DNA from: Labrenzia sp. CE80
GTDB taxonomy: Bacteria > Pseudomonadota > Alphaproteobacteria > Rhizobiales > Stappiaceae
Assembly (NCBI RefSeq): GCF_009650605.1
Contig: NZ_WAJT01000001.1
Span: 1,736,001-1,800,000, forward strand
Direction of reading: 5' to 3'
DNA length: 64,000 nt
Below, in pieces: positions 17,160 through 25,448 of the stretch (position 1 is the stretch's first letter; each line of letters starts with the position of its first letter). Under the pieces are notes generated by a model that was not told the origin of the DNA, did no database searches, and worked only from the letters and a program-made list of their open reading frames with translations. Position numbers and translations under genes: made by a program.

Positions 17160-18116
17160 ATGATGATCCTGACTTGCCCTGAACCGATTGATGAGATCCG
17201 AGAAGCATCCCGGGCGCTCGTGCGCGAGTTCGGTTTTCTCGACAAGACCCTGGCAGGTACCGATCTTTCTCCATCAGCTGTGCATGCTGTGATCGAACTC
17301 GGTCTTTCCGGAGAGCTGACGGCTAAGGAACTCTCCTCTCGCCTGATGCTCGAAAAATCGACCGTCAGCCGTCTGCTTCGGTCGCTGGAAGACAGGGGCG
17401 AGGTCGCAGCTACGCGTCTTGAAGAAGACGCCAGGTCCTACGGTCTGCATTTGACGGACAAGGGACGCGTCACATTCGAAGCTGTAACCTTGTTCGGCAA
17501 GGAAATGGTCATTGACGCCCTGCCCCATTTAGCGACTGGATCGCCGGAAAATCTTGCCGCAACTCTCCATGACTATGCCAACGCTCTTCACACCGCTCGT
17601 ACGGGTGCTAGACCGCCCCTCAGATCGCTTGGTTTCGAGATTCTTGAAGGCTATCAGACAGGCATGATCGGCGATGTTTCGGCACTTCACGCCCGGACCC
17701 ACGGCCCAATCGTCGGCAACGGCCCCGCCTTCGAAAGCGTCGTTTCCAAGGCCATGGCTGAGTTCATGACCCGGATTGACCATCAGCTCAACAACAGCTG
17801 GAACGTGGTCGAGGATCGCCAGGTCATCGCCTCGATCACCATCGATGGCCAGGACCTTGGTAACAACATTGCGCATTTGCGCTGGTTCATTCTCTCAGAA
17901 CGCCTCAGGGGCAAAGGCTTGGGCAAACGCCTCTTGGCCAAAGCCCTCGCTCATTGCGAAAAGCACGGATTTGACGAGATCCATCTCTGGACACTCAGGG
18001 GCCTCGAACCTGCAAGAGCGCTCTATGAAAGAAACGGTTTTTCGCTGGTCGATGAATATGAGGGCGACCAATGGGGACGCAGTGTCATTGAACAGAAATT
18101 CGTCAAAAAAAGCTAA
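17160..18116 (+). CDS. MarR-type regulator fused to GNAT N-acetyltransferase
   Basis: A 318-residue two-domain protein. Residues ~5-135 are a MarR winged helix (LSSRLMLEKSTVSRLLRSLEDRG as recognition region); residues ~155-318 are a GNAT acetyltransferase with the acetyl-CoA loop RLRGKGLGKRLLAKAL and ALYERNGFSLVDEYEGDQWG. Two adjacent ATGs (17160, 17163) are possible; no ribosome site is visible because a palindrome fills that region. Such fusions probably acetylate a small molecule or protein and regulate nearby genes; the target is unknown. Confidence 0.88.
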   Translation: MMILTCPEPIDEIREASRALVREFGFLDKTLAGTDLSPSAVHAVIELGLSGELTAKELSSRLMLEKSTVSRLLRSLEDRGEVAATRLEEDARSYGLHLTDKGRVTFEAVTLFGKEMVIDALPHLATGSPENLAATLHDYANALHTARTGARPPLRSLGFEILEGYQTGMIGDVSALHARTHGPIVGNGPAFESVVSKAMAEFMTRIDHQLNNSWNVVEDRQVIASITIDGQDLGNNIAHLRWFILSERLRGKGLGKRLLAKALAHCEKHGFDEIHLWTLRGLEPARALYERNGFSLVDEYEGDQWGRSVIEQKFVKKS

Positions 18117-18142
18117 CGTCATTCGCCGGCGGCAGTTCAAGC

Positions 18143-18181
18143 AAAAGACTGGGCGGCAGCTCACACCGGCGGCCCAGTCTT
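18143..18181 (-). terminator. Terminator-like hairpin after the SDR gene
   Basis: 10-bp perfect stem AAGACTGGGC (18145-18154) / GCCCAGTCTT (18172-18181). On the minus strand the stem runs into TTTT before GC, fitting termination of the leftward SDR gene; it also separates it from the convergent MarR-GNAT gene. Confidence 0.55.
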
Positions 18182-18195
18182 GCCAGCTGTCCAGT

Positions 18196-18948
18196 CTAGA
18201 CCTTGTAGATGGAATTTCCGCCGTCGCACAGTAGAGCGGCGCCTGTGATGAAAGACGCTTCTTCAGACAAGAGATAGCGGGCCGTGCTGGCGATCTCCTC
18301 TGCCTTGGCCATGCGCTTGAGCGCATGCAAACCAGAGATAAAGGCGTGAAACTCCGGGTCACTTCCGGCCATGTCCGTAAGGGTTCCGCCGGGCAGAAGC
18401 GCGTTCACGCGCAGATTGTTGGCACCATGTTCGGCGGCAAGCACTTGTGTCAGACCGACAAGTCCTGCTTTTGCCGCTGCATATGCCCCCATCCCTGGAA
18501 ACCCGATCGTGTGGCCCACGAAAGACGACGTGAAGACGATGGAACCACCACCTTGTGCTTCAATCGCAGGAACCTGGTATTTTGCCGCGAGAAATGCACT
18601 GTCGAGATTGGTCTTCAGCACCGCCTGCCAATTTTCATAGGACATTGCGGGCACATCGCTCATGTCTCCAACCGCGCCTGCGTTGTTGAACGCGCCATTC
18701 AGACCGCCGAACCTTTCGACAGCCAGATCCACCAACGCCTTGTTGTAGCTTTCATCAGTCACGTCGCCCGAAAGAACGACCGCTCGTGACGCCCCCTCGC
18801 CCAGGCTTTGACGAACCTCTTCGAGCATTGCTTCTCGCCGCGCCGCAAGGATCAGATTTGCACCGGCCTCTGACAGAAGTCTTGCGGCAGCGGCACCAAT
18901 ACCACTGCTCGCCCCGGTCACGATAATAGTCTTGTCTTCAAAGCTCAT
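18196..18948 (-). CDS. Short-chain dehydrogenase/reductase (SDR)
   Basis: A classical 250-residue SDR: cofactor motif TGASSGIG at residues 11-18, NNAG at ~88, catalytic Ser in FTSSFVGH and YxxxK in AYAAAKAG. The C-terminal ITGAALLCDGGNS is typical of the family. GAGGAG lies 8 bases before the ATG. It stands alone between convergent and co-directional neighbours, so context does not reveal a substrate; an NAD(P)-dependent alcohol/ketone reaction is all that can be said. Confidence 0.9.
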   Translation of the reverse strand: MSFEDKTIIVTGASSGIGAAAARLLSEAGANLILAARREAMLEEVRQSLGEGASRAVVLSGDVTDESYNKALVDLAVERFGGLNGAFNNAGAVGDMSDVPAMSYENWQAVLKTNLDSAFLAAKYQVPAIEAQGGGSIVFTSSFVGHTIGFPGMGAYAAAKAGLVGLTQVLAAEHGANNLRVNALLPGGTLTDMAGSDPEFHAFISGLHALKRMAKAEEIASTARYLLSEEASFITGAALLCDGGNSIYKV

Positions 18949-19036
18949 CTTCTGGCTCCTCGTTGAAAGAGGATGCCTAGATATGCGGGGGTGGGTGCAC
19001 TAGAAACCCGATTTGCGAGCAGGCTGTTTTATAGAC

Positions 19037-19924
19037 TCAGCCCGCGTCGTGTTTGTCGCGATCGCCCAGATGATCGAGATCCGTGTCTTCGCAATCGCCA
19101 TCGTCATCAGCTGCAAGTGTCTGATCAGATTTTAGATATGCCCGGTGCGAACGCCAGGAAAATGGGATCGACAAGAGGTAAAGCGCAGAGCCGAGAGCAA
19201 GCATCTGGAACGGATAGCTGACGGTCAGAGCAACAATCAGAACGGCGACGACAAAAAGCGGCAGCACATAGTCGCGGCGGACCCTCGTGCCAACCCGCTT
19301 GCCCGAAAACGTCGGCAGCCGACAGATCATCAAGAACGCCACTCCGATCGCATACAGAGCGACCCCGGGCGCGAACTCCGGCCAATGGGGCAAAAGGCCA
19401 AGAAATTCCCAATAGATCGGCATCAGCACGATCAGCGCGCCAGCAGGTGCAGGTACCCCGGTGAAGAAATTAGCGGCCCAGGCTGGCTTGTGCGGATCAT
19501 CGAGAGCGACGTTGAAGCGCGCAAGGCGCAAGGCGGCCGAAATGGCGAAAACCAGAGCTGCAATCCAGCCAAGAGAGCCCGCTTCGTTCAAGATCCAGAC
19601 GTAGAGCATCAAGGCAGGTGTCACGCCGAAATTGACGAAATCAGCCAGTGAGTCCAACTCCGCACCGAAGCGTGACGTGCCCTTGAGCATGCGCGCCAGA
19701 CGTCCATCGAGTGCATCGAGGACAGCAGCGACCAGCACAGCCCCGATCGCAAATTCCCAGCGGTCTTCAAACGCCATGCGAATGGCGGTCAGGCCAGAGC
19801 AAAGCGCCATCAGCGTGACCATGTTGGGCAGGATCAGGCGCAAAGGCACACGCCGAAACCGAGGCTGCCTGCGGTCGGATTTTCCAACCGTGTCCACGTC
19901 GTGCTCGTCAAGAGAATCGGTCAC
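19037..19924 (-). CDS. pssA: CDP-diacylglycerol--serine O-phosphatidyltransferase
   Basis: A 295-residue inner-membrane CDP-alcohol phosphatidyltransferase making phosphatidylserine. The signature D-G-x2-A-R-x8-G-x3-D-x3-D is seen in LDALDGRLARMLKGTSRFGAELDSLADF near residues 85-112, with about seven membrane segments. It starts with GTG, with GAGGA 7 bases upstream, 10 bases after the psd stop, so psd and pssA are one operon carrying both steps of phosphatidylethanolamine synthesis. Confidence 0.95.
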   Translation of the reverse strand: MTDSLDEHDVDTVGKSDRRQPRFRRVPLRLILPNMVTLMALCSGLTAIRMAFEDRWEFAIGAVLVAAVLDALDGRLARMLKGTSRFGAELDSLADFVNFGVTPALMLYVWILNEAGSLGWIAALVFAISAALRLARFNVALDDPHKPAWAANFFTGVPAPAGALIVLMPIYWEFLGLLPHWPEFAPGVALYAIGVAFLMICRLPTFSGKRVGTRVRRDYVLPLFVVAVLIVALTVSYPFQMLALGSALYLLSIPFSWRSHRAYLKSDQTLAADDDGDCEDTDLDHLGDRDKHDAG

Positions 19925-19934
19925 CGGCTCGTCC

Positions 19935-20639
19935 TCAGCTGACGCGTGTCAGCGGTTGGGCCTTGCCGCCGTTTTCGGAAAGGTTCGCCAGCACGGTCTC
20001 GCCGGCAATCATCGTCTGGCCCAACGCAACCCGAGGGACCGTTCCTTGCGGAAAATACACATCAAGCCGGGACCCGAAGCGAATCAGGCCAAAACGCTCG
20101 CCGGCGCCAATGCTCTCGCCCTCACGAACGAAACACACAATCCTGCGCGCCACCAGGCCAGCAATCTGAACCACGCCGATCCGAACGTCGCCGCGTTCGA
20201 TCACGAGACCGTTGCGCTCGTTGTGCTCGCTTGCCTTGTCCAGCTCGGCATTCAGGAACTTTCCTGCCCGATAGGCTACACGTGTGATCTTGCCGCCCAT
20301 GGGTGCGCGGTTCACATGGCAGTTGAAGACATTCATGAAAATTGACACACGCAGCATTGGCTCGCTGCCAAGTTCCAGCTCTGCAGGCGGCATGACAGGC
20401 CCGACGTGGCTGACGACGCCATCGGCGGGCGAGACGATCAGATTGTCATCAACGGGCGTGACACGTGCCGGGTCGCGGAAGAAGTAGCAAACCCAGCCTG
20501 TCAGGATCAGACCGATCCAGAACAAGGGATCGACGAACCAGCCGATAACGACCGTCGCAACCAATGCGATCGCAATAAAGGGCCACCCCTCGCGGTGGAT
20601 CGGAACGAAGGCCTTGGTGACGGAATCGACGAGTGACAT
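19935..20639 (-). CDS. psd: Phosphatidylserine decarboxylase proenzyme (short type)
   Basis: A 234-residue pyruvoyl enzyme converting phosphatidylserine to phosphatidylethanolamine. The self-cleavage Gly-Ser is in LIRFGSRLDVYFP near residue 195, so the alpha chain would be the last ~38 residues. Conserved features are FFRDPAR, VSPADGVV and FMNVFNCHVNRAP, and there are two N-terminal membrane segments. The length fits the short PSD-A type common in alphaproteobacteria. AAGGAAA precedes the ATG. Its 5' end is partly duplicated at 22238-22272. Confidence 0.95.
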   Translation of the reverse strand: MSLVDSVTKAFVPIHREGWPFIAIALVATVVIGWFVDPLFWIGLILTGWVCYFFRDPARVTPVDDNLIVSPADGVVSHVGPVMPPAELELGSEPMLRVSIFMNVFNCHVNRAPMGGKITRVAYRAGKFLNAELDKASEHNERNGLVIERGDVRIGVVQIAGLVARRIVCFVREGESIGAGERFGLIRFGSRLDVYFPQGTVPRVALGQTMIAGETVLANLSENGGKAQPLTRVS

Positions 20640-20652
20640 TGGTGTTTCCTTG
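20593..20652. repeat. Direct repeat, copy A (psd start region)
   Basis: 27 bases starting CGGTGGATCGGAACGA (20593-20619) recur with one mismatch at 22238-22264, and the TTTCCTTG that follows (20645-20652) recurs at 22265-22272. Copy A has 25 extra bases between two GGTG tetranucleotides. Weaker similarity extends about 20 bases on either side. The two copies bracket the MFS gene. Confidence 0.75.
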
Positions 20653-20976
20653 ATTGGCCCGGCTGCCAGGCTGCAATTTGGAATCGGGGCGCCGAACTGA
20701 CAGCGCCGAGAGGCACTGTTCTGTTTTTCGTTTCTTTTGCGCTTCTAGTCGCTTTTGGCTAGCAAGAGAACCGTTTTCAGGGATTTTACCGCGAGATCTC
20801 TGTTAATAGCACCTGCTCCACTACGTCTTTTGGGCAAGTATAGAATCTGTGTCTGCAAGACTCAGATCAGGGCAATAGGTAGTCTATTTAGCCGCCATGA
20901 TATAGTCACGAACTATCCTGGGCAAACCATCTGGTTCCTTAAAAAACTCAAAACTGGAACTTTAAAGGATCCAGAT

Positions 20977-21033
20977 ATGTTGAATATGTTGATCCCATCC
21001 GCAGCACCTTGCGGGCAGCTTTGGTCAACTTAG
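20977..21033 (+). CDS. Possible 18-codon leader ORF before the MFS gene
   Basis: ATG with AAAGGA 7 bases upstream, the best ribosome site in this ~400-base gap, encoding MLNMLIPSAAPCGQLWST. Its stop is 11 bases before the preferred GTG of the MFS gene and in another frame, so it could couple translation to that gene. The rest of 20653-21044 shows no gene; this is only a plausible leader. Confidence 0.3.
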   Translation: MLNMLIPSAAPCGQLWST

Positions 21034-21044
21034 GCTATGTTTCA

Positions 21045-22217
21045 GTGGAAGAAAAACGACATATTCCAGGGGTATCGTCTCTATTTTACGGAGCCCTTCT
21101 GGTCGCGACGGGGTACGGCGCGACATTCGTGTTCAACCGTCACTTCAAATCCTTTGGGGGAGACGAGATCGACACAGGAGCCATTCTCGTAGCGGCAATG
21201 ATCGGAACCTTGATCAGCGTTTCATTCGTCGGGTGGTGCTCCGCGAGATTTGGGGCTGCAACACTGGCCGCGATCGGGTCGCTTTTTATCAGTCTGGGCT
21301 TCGCCATCATGATGTCCGTTACCTCGGTCACAATGGGAGCAATTCTTGCCAGCGGTGCGATTGGCATTGGATGGGGCGCCTTTTATCTCGCTGCTCCCAT
21401 GGCGCTCTCTCAACGGGTTTCCAACACAGACCGAGGCTATTGGTTTACCAGGTTTGCTGCATTCCAGATGGCAGGAATTGGCCTAAGCCCTTTCATCGCC
21501 GAGTTCATGCTGGACCAGCTGACAATTTCTACATCTCTTTTCTTTGGCGGTGTTTCAGCGGCCTGCCTGCTCGCTGCCTGCTTGCTTTTCATCTTTGAAA
21601 GCCGCAGTCCTGTCACGAAGTCATCGGGAGCCATGACACCATGGGTGCGATCAATAGGGCTGATTTTCTCAACACCATCACGGTTTCCAATCATTATGGT
21701 CGCGCTCGGGGCTGGCGTCTTCAGCGGCGCCATGACCTTTCAATCTTCCCTGGTCGAGAACACGCCTCTTACAGCGGGCACATTCTTCGTCACCTATGCG
21801 ATCACAGTTGTCGTCGCCCGCTGGTTTCTGGCGCGCATGGTGACAGGCTATTCATCAAGGGTGACCGTCCCGCTCCTGCTGATGATCATGACTGCCGGCG
21901 TGGCCCTCCTCTATGCGCTTGGCTACGGGGTCGCCGCACAGTTTGCCTCTGCCATTCTCTTCGGCATCGGATATGGCCTGGTCTATCCGCTGATCCAGAC
22001 GCAAGCGGTGAATGATGCTCCGGGCGAGACCTGCCAGAACGCTGCCCTGACCTGGTTCGTGTTATCCTATTTTGTCGGGATCTTCGGTTTCCCACTGATT
22101 GGAGGCTGGATCATCGTCCACGTCGGAACAACGGCCCTCATATCGACAATAGTGGCTCTCGGCACTCTGGAATTCTTGCTCAGCCTTTGGCGAAACCGTC
22201 AGCTTCCAATGCATTGA
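21045..22217 (+). CDS. MFS transporter, YbfB/CynX-like
   Basis: About 390 residues with twelve hydrophobic segments; helix 1 begins at GVSSLFYGALLVATGYGATF. No substrate motif is visible. The start is uncertain: a GTG at 21045 and a TTG at 21009 are in frame and neither has a strong ribosome site. The gene ends 3 bases from the convergent LysR gene and lies between two copies of a direct repeat derived from the psd start, which suggests it arrived or was rearranged as a block. Confidence 0.8.
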   Translation: MEEKRHIPGVSSLFYGALLVATGYGATFVFNRHFKSFGGDEIDTGAILVAAMIGTLISVSFVGWCSARFGAATLAAIGSLFISLGFAIMMSVTSVTMGAILASGAIGIGWGAFYLAAPMALSQRVSNTDRGYWFTRFAAFQMAGIGLSPFIAEFMLDQLTISTSLFFGGVSAACLLAACLLFIFESRSPVTKSSGAMTPWVRSIGLIFSTPSRFPIIMVALGAGVFSGAMTFQSSLVENTPLTAGTFFVTYAITVVVARWFLARMVTGYSSRVTVPLLLMIMTAGVALLYALGYGVAAQFASAILFGIGYGLVYPLIQTQAVNDAPGETCQNAALTWFVLSYFVGIFGFPLIGGWIIVHVGTTALISTIVALGTLEFLLSLWRNRQLPMH

Positions 22218-22220
22218 CGA

Positions 22221-23201
22221 TCAAGTGCCAGCGCTCTCGGTGGATCGGAACGACGGCCTTGGTGTTTCCTTGCCTGGTCCCGCTTCGGAGGTCTGACTGC
22301 CGCGATAATCAGTCTCCCAATAGGGCGGCTTCCCATATTTCGACTTCAAGAAGTCAATAAAGGCAGAGACTTTCGGCGGCGTGTATTTGCCAGGCGGATA
22401 GACGGCGCAGATGTCACCCGTGCGTGCGATCGGATAGTCTTCCATCACAGAGATGACCCTGCCATCACGCAGATCTTCCCAAACGTGAGAGATGGATTTG
22501 ACGCTCAGGCCAAGCCCGTGGATGGTGGCGTCATAGGCAAAGTCACCGCTATCGCCGTAAATCGAATGGACCACGCGATGCGCGATCTCGCCATCAGGAC
22601 CGTGGAAGTACCAGAACGGCATAGCCTCGAGGCCGATACAATCGTGATTGATCAGGTCTGAGGGTGATTTGGGCGCCCCCTTCCGCGCGATGTAATCAGG
22701 CGAGGCACATAAAGCCCGTTTGTTGCTGCCGAGTCGCCGCGCAACAAGCGAGGAATCGGGCAAAGGCGCTCCCCTGATCGCCATGTCATAACCTTCTGCA
22801 ACGATGTCGACGATCCGATCTGTGCAATCAATCGCAATCCTGATGTCAGGGTAAAGCTCCCTGAATTCGCGCAGGTGCGGAAGCACGTGTTTTCGGCCGA
22901 AAAACATGTTGCAGGAAATACGCAGGACACCACTCGGCGCTTCGCTAACAGCTTCCATATGACCAAGTGCCACGTCCATCTCTGACAAGGCAGTGGTGGT
23001 GTGATCCAGAAAGAGGTGCCCGGCCTCCGTCAGTGTGGCGCGGCGCGTCGTACGTGCGAAGAGCTGAGCTCCAACGGCACGCTCAAGCGTCGTCAGACGG
23101 GAACTTGCAGCAGACGGAGACAGGCCAAATTCGCGACCGGCGGCGGACAGGTTGTTCAACGCTGCAACACGTGTGAAGAACCTAAGATCGTCGAGACGCA
23201 T
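22221..23201 (-). CDS. LysR-family transcriptional regulator with an extended tail
   Basis: A 326-residue LysR regulator: N-terminal helix-turn-helix (LRFFTRVAALNNLSAAGREFGLSPSAASSRLTTLERAVGAQLFARTTR) and a substrate-binding domain, subgroup of single-target regulators ending in DFLKSKYGKPPYWE. The last ~30 residues go beyond the family's usual end and are encoded partly by repeat copy B, in a frame unrelated to psd. It is divergent, by 94 bases, from a 60-codon gene that may be its target. Confidence 0.88.
   Translation of the reverse strand: MRLDDLRFFTRVAALNNLSAAGREFGLSPSAASSRLTTLERAVGAQLFARTTRRATLTEAGHLFLDHTTTALSEMDVALGHMEAVSEAPSGVLRISCNMFFGRKHVLPHLREFRELYPDIRIAIDCTDRIVDIVAEGYDMAIRGAPLPDSSLVARRLGSNKRALCASPDYIARKGAPKSPSDLINHDCIGLEAMPFWYFHGPDGEIAHRVVHSIYGDSGDFAYDATIHGLGLSVKSISHVWEDLRDGRVISVMEDYPIARTGDICAVYPPGKYTPPKVSAFIDFLKSKYGKPPYWETDYRGSQTSEAGPGKETPRPSFRSTESAGT
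22238..22272. repeat. Direct repeat, copy B (inside the 3' end of the LysR gene)
   Basis: Same orientation as copy A at 20593-20652; 27 bases with one mismatch plus TTTCCTTG, lacking the 25 bases that copy A carries between GGTG repeats. This is the footprint of a slippage deletion after duplication. Confidence 0.75.
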
Positions 23202-23295
23202 TATCCTAAAACTCCGAATGATCCTGCCTAATCAAGCCTGATTATAGCATTCAATTGCACATGCGACACTCCTCTCATCACGAAAGGAGACCAAC

Positions 23296-23478
23296 ATGTT
23301 CCACACCGGAGATGAATTCGAAAAACGCGCCCGCCTTCATCGTCATCAGGCCATACGCGCGCTTTTTGGCCTGCTGCTTGGCGGCAAGAGAGATGCGCCG
23401 CAGAAACGATCCGTTGCCAAAACCGTCACAACGACAACCGAGCGCGCCTGCCTGCCAACTCAAAACGAAGCCGCCTGA
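23296..23478 (+). CDS. Small basic hypothetical protein (60 residues)
   Basis: A 60-residue product with a strong ribosome site (AAAGGAG, 7 bases before ATG). Residues 1-30 are amphipathic and His/Arg-rich with a short hydrophobic run (IRALFGLLLGG), the rest is polar with TTTT. I do not recognise a family. It is divergent from the LysR gene and its stop codon is built into a perfect terminator hairpin, so it is a well-formed transcription unit. It may be a DUF-type small protein shared among relatives. Confidence 0.6.
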   Translation: MFHTGDEFEKRARLHRHQAIRALFGLLLGGKRDAPQKRSVAKTVTTTTERACLPTQNEAA

Positions 23479-23494
23479 TATGAGGCGGCTTCGT
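23465..23494. terminator. Bidirectional terminator hairpin
   Basis: Perfect 12-bp stem ACGAAGCCGCCT / AGGCGGCTTCGT with a 6-base loop. On the minus strand it is followed by TTTT, so it ends the ArsR-Atm1 operon 17 bases after its stop; it also contains the stop codon of the small gene on the plus strand. Confidence 0.8.
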
Positions 23495-23510
23495 CAAAAA
23501 GCTCTTGAGA

Positions 23511-25448
23511 TCATAGGGTTTCACCCGCGCGAGGCCCGCGCTGAACAACCCCAAGTTCGTCGGCCTCCTTGGCCGCCCGCAAGCGTTCTTCCGCTTCATC
23601 GGCTTCGCGCTGGCGTGCCCACATGGAAGCATAGAGCCCGCCCTTTGCCATCAACTGCGCGTGAGTGCCTCGTTCAGCAATCTCGCCGGCCTCGAGAACA
23701 ATGATCTGATCTGCATTGACCACGGTGGACAACCGGTGTGCGATCACAAGCGTTGTCCGGTTCTTTGACACCTGATCCAGCGCTGTCTGGATTTCGCGCT
23801 CCGTATGCGTGTCCAGCGCGGAGGTTGCCTCATCCAGGATCAGGATCGGTGGTGCCTTGAGGATGGTTCGAGCGATCGCCACGCGCTGTTTTTCGCCGCC
23901 AGAGAGCTTCAATCCACGCTCACCAACTTCCGACTGATAGCCATCAGGCAACCGCTCGATAAAGTCATGGATCTGAGCCATGCGCGCGGCTTCCTGGACC
24001 TCTTCATCGTTTGCCTCCGGACGGCCGTAGCGGATGTTGTAGGCGATCGTGTCGTTGAAAAGAACCGTGTCCTGGGGAACCATGCCGATCGCGCTGCGCA
24101 CGCTCTCCTGGGTTACATCGCGAACATCTTGACCGTCGATGCGCACCGCTCCGCCACTGACATCATAGAAGCGGAACAAGAGCCGTGAGATGGTTGACTT
24201 GCCTGCACCGGAGGGGCCGACAATTGCAACTGACTTGCCGGCAGGAACCTCAAAGTCGATGCCCTTGAGGATCGGCCTGTTCTGATCGTAGTGAAAGCGG
24301 ACATTGTCGAAAACAATCCGCCCCTCGACCGCCCGCAGGTCCTTGGCATTGGCCCTGTCCTCAATTTCGGCGGGAACGCCGAGCAGATCGAACATGCTTT
24401 CGATATCGGCGAGGCCCTGGCGGATTTCGCGGTAGATGAAGCCAATGAAATTGAGCGGGATGGAGATCTGCATCAAGAGCGCATTGATCAAGACGAAATC
24501 GCCGATGGTCTGGGTGCCCGCCATGACGGAGCGCGCCGAGAGCACCATGCAGGCCGCCATGCCGATCCCGAGAATCACGGTCTGGCCAAGGTTCAACCAG
24601 GCAAGAGACGTCCAGGTTTTGGTGGCTGCCTTTTCATATTTCTCCATCGACACGTCGAAGCGCGCTGCTTCCATCTTTTCGTTGCCGAAGTATTTCACGG
24701 TCTCGAAGTTGAGCAGGCTGTCGATGGCCTTTGAATTGGCGTCGGTGTCGCTATCGTTCATCTCGCGGCGAATGGCGATCCGCCAGTTGGACGCCTTGAT
24801 GGTGAACCAGACATAGGCAACGATCATCAAGGCGACGATCGCCAGATAGTCCAGGCCAAACTGATACCAGATCACGACCGCCATGATGGCGAACTCGAGG
24901 ACCGTCGGGATCCCGTTGAGGATGGTGAAGCGGACAATCGCCTCAATGCCCTTGACCCCGCGTTCGATCACACGCGACAGACCGCCGGTGCGCCGTGCGA
25001 GATGGAACCGCAGGGAAAGCTCATGCAAGTGCCGGAAAGTGATGTTCGCCAATTGACGTACCGCGTGCTGTCCGACGCGGGCAAAGAGCGCATCGCGCAT
25101 CTGGTTGAAGGCAACAGCGAGGATGCGAGCTGCATTGTACGCAAGCACAAGCATGATCGGAGCAACGAGGAACGCCGGCAGATTTTCGGTCTCTCCCGTC
25201 AGTGCATCGGTCGACCAGGCAAAGAAATAGGGCGAGAACACCGTGATCACCTTGGCAATCACCAAGGCGACGACCGCAAGCAAGACCCGGCCTTTCAGGT
25301 CCGGGCGGTGAGCTGGCCAGATGTAAGGCCACAGGTTGATCAGTGTGGCAAACGTGGATCCCTCGTCCGCGCTGACGGGGTTTGCGGGCTGCGGATCAGC
25401 GCCAGCTGCCCCCGTATCGGCAGAAGACTGTGAGGTCTGATCGGTCAA
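23511..25448 (-). CDS. Atm1-type ABC exporter (ABCB subfamily)
   Basis: A 645-residue half-transporter: six-helix exporter domain (residues ~45-340) with the Atm1 hallmark HLARRTGGLSRVIERGVKGIE, then an ATPase with Walker A GPSGAGKST, signature LSGGEKQRVAIARTIL and Walker B LILDEATSALD. Atm1 homodimers export glutathione persulfide or metal-glutathione conjugates. Its start overlaps the ArsR stop by 4 bases (ATGA), so here it is part of a metal- or thiol-responsive unit rather than a free-standing iron-sulfur gene. The C-terminal ~50 residues are charged and family-typical. Confidence 0.93.
   Translation of the reverse strand: MTDQTSQSSADTGAAGADPQPANPVSADEGSTFATLINLWPYIWPAHRPDLKGRVLLAVVALVIAKVITVFSPYFFAWSTDALTGETENLPAFLVAPIMLVLAYNAARILAVAFNQMRDALFARVGQHAVRQLANITFRHLHELSLRFHLARRTGGLSRVIERGVKGIEAIVRFTILNGIPTVLEFAIMAVVIWYQFGLDYLAIVALMIVAYVWFTIKASNWRIAIRREMNDSDTDANSKAIDSLLNFETVKYFGNEKMEAARFDVSMEKYEKAATKTWTSLAWLNLGQTVILGIGMAACMVLSARSVMAGTQTIGDFVLINALLMQISIPLNFIGFIYREIRQGLADIESMFDLLGVPAEIEDRANAKDLRAVEGRIVFDNVRFHYDQNRPILKGIDFEVPAGKSVAIVGPSGAGKSTISRLLFRFYDVSGGAVRIDGQDVRDVTQESVRSAIGMVPQDTVLFNDTIAYNIRYGRPEANDEEVQEAARMAQIHDFIERLPDGYQSEVGERGLKLSGGEKQRVAIARTILKAPPILILDEATSALDTHTEREIQTALDQVSKNRTTLVIAHRLSTVVNADQIIVLEAGEIAERGTHAQLMAKGGLYASMWARQREADEAEERLRAAKEADELGVVQRGPRAGETL

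Noticed and set aside
20755..21033. 92-codon frame upstream of the MFS gene
   Set aside because: No ribosome site at its start and no family match; only its last 18 codons have a credible start and are listed as a possible leader.
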